Part shown: piece after piece, positions 63,745-64,000 of the stretch
Numbering within the stretch: the first letter of the stretch is position 1
Layout: the number at the start of each line of letters is the position of its first letter
Notes under the pieces: model-generated
Seen by the model: only the letters and a program-made list of their open reading frames with translations
The model's database searches: none
What the model was told of the DNA's origin: nothing
Source: Cricetomys ansorgei
Lineage: Eukaryota; Chordata; Mammalia; Rodentia; Nesomyidae
Assembly (NCBI GenBank): GCA_026225945.1
Contig: JAMJFZ010000818.1
Span: 928,501 to 992,500, forward strand
Length of the DNA stretch: 64,000 nt
Direction of reading: 5' to 3'
Made by a program: the position numbers and the translations under genes

Positions 63745-63845
63745 TCCTCGGAGCTAGGCCTCTGTCTGGCTCAGTGGCAGAGCACCTGCCCAGCTTGCAA
63801 GAGTCCCTGGCATCTATCCCAAGCCGGCACCACAAGAAACAAACC
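63745..63845 (+). repeat. ID-type SINE
   Basis: GGCTCAGTGGCAGAGCACCT, CAGCTTGCAAGAG and CACCACAAGAAACAAACC. Confidence 0.7.
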
Positions 63846-64000
63846 AAAGTGGTGCGCTAGCCTGAGGCCTGGGTTCAAATCCTGACCCTTTACTTCTCGT
63901 GTAATGGAGTCTCCTGGAATGGCCTGGAAAGTGGGAATGAAGACACCCACCTCTCTGAGTACCAGAAAGCTGGATAACCAGAAGCTATGTGTGTGACTAG

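Noticed and set aside
47230..64000. VSIG10 coding exons
   Set aside because: Expected by synteny, but no immunoglobulin-type exon with splice sites could be recognised; they probably lie beyond the window.
1..64000. CRISPR arrays, operons, phage or bacterial systems
   Set aside because: The window is mammalian nuclear DNA; the tandem arrays are minisatellites and microsatellites without spacer structure.

Overview
The window looks like a single-copy stretch of a rodent nuclear genome. It carries B1, B2/B3, B4, RSINE1-type and ID SINEs, a URR1-type rodent DNA transposon, MaLR-type LTRs and very many CA, GA and GATA microsatellites. That mix points to a muroid or closely related rodent. The Pebp1 protein differs from the mouse and rat sequences as I recall them, so it is probably neither; I cannot name the species. 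There is no prokaryotic content, CRISPR array or operon.

Layout. (1) 1-39.7 kb: the 3' half of Taok3 (TAO kinase 3, a STE20-family MAP3K) on the + strand. Eight coding exons (5310-5444, 15769-16006, 17654-17782, 19724-19927, 27591-27830, 29666-29878, 36392-36574, 38195-38356) encode 500 residues. These should be residues 399-898 of the 898-residue protein: the regulatory linker and the long C-terminal coiled coil. The kinase domain lies upstream of the window. The 3'UTR runs to about 39.66 kb. (2) 39.7-42.4 kb: the convergent intergenic gap. (3) 42.4-47.1 kb: a complete Pebp1 (RKIP) gene on the - strand, four coding exons and 187 codons, with a CpG-rich promoter near 47.1 kb. (4) 47.2-64 kb: no coding exon I can support. 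It holds SINEs, MaLR LTRs, several retroviral LTRs mostly in minus orientation, and a degraded ERV fragment with a gag-like remnant. In other mammals this side of PEBP1 faces VSIG10; I see no VSIG10 coding exon here.

Both proteins act on MAPK signalling. TAOK3 is an upstream MAP3K of stress pathways, and PEBP1 binds RAF1 and inhibits the RAF-MEK-ERK step. Their tail-to-tail neighbourhood is the usual mammalian synteny.

Main observations. Pebp1 codon 153 reads Ala instead of the PKC-phosphorylated Ser. Taok3 exon 15769-16006 has a one-base insertion that breaks the frame. Pebp1 intron 2 has a GC donor. Two exon acceptors are built from repeat DNA, a minisatellite in Taok3 and a CT microsatellite in Pebp1. 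Several minisatellites appear to have grown out of SINEs. I found no sign of a new multi-gene system; this is an ordinary mammalian locus with some unusual details.
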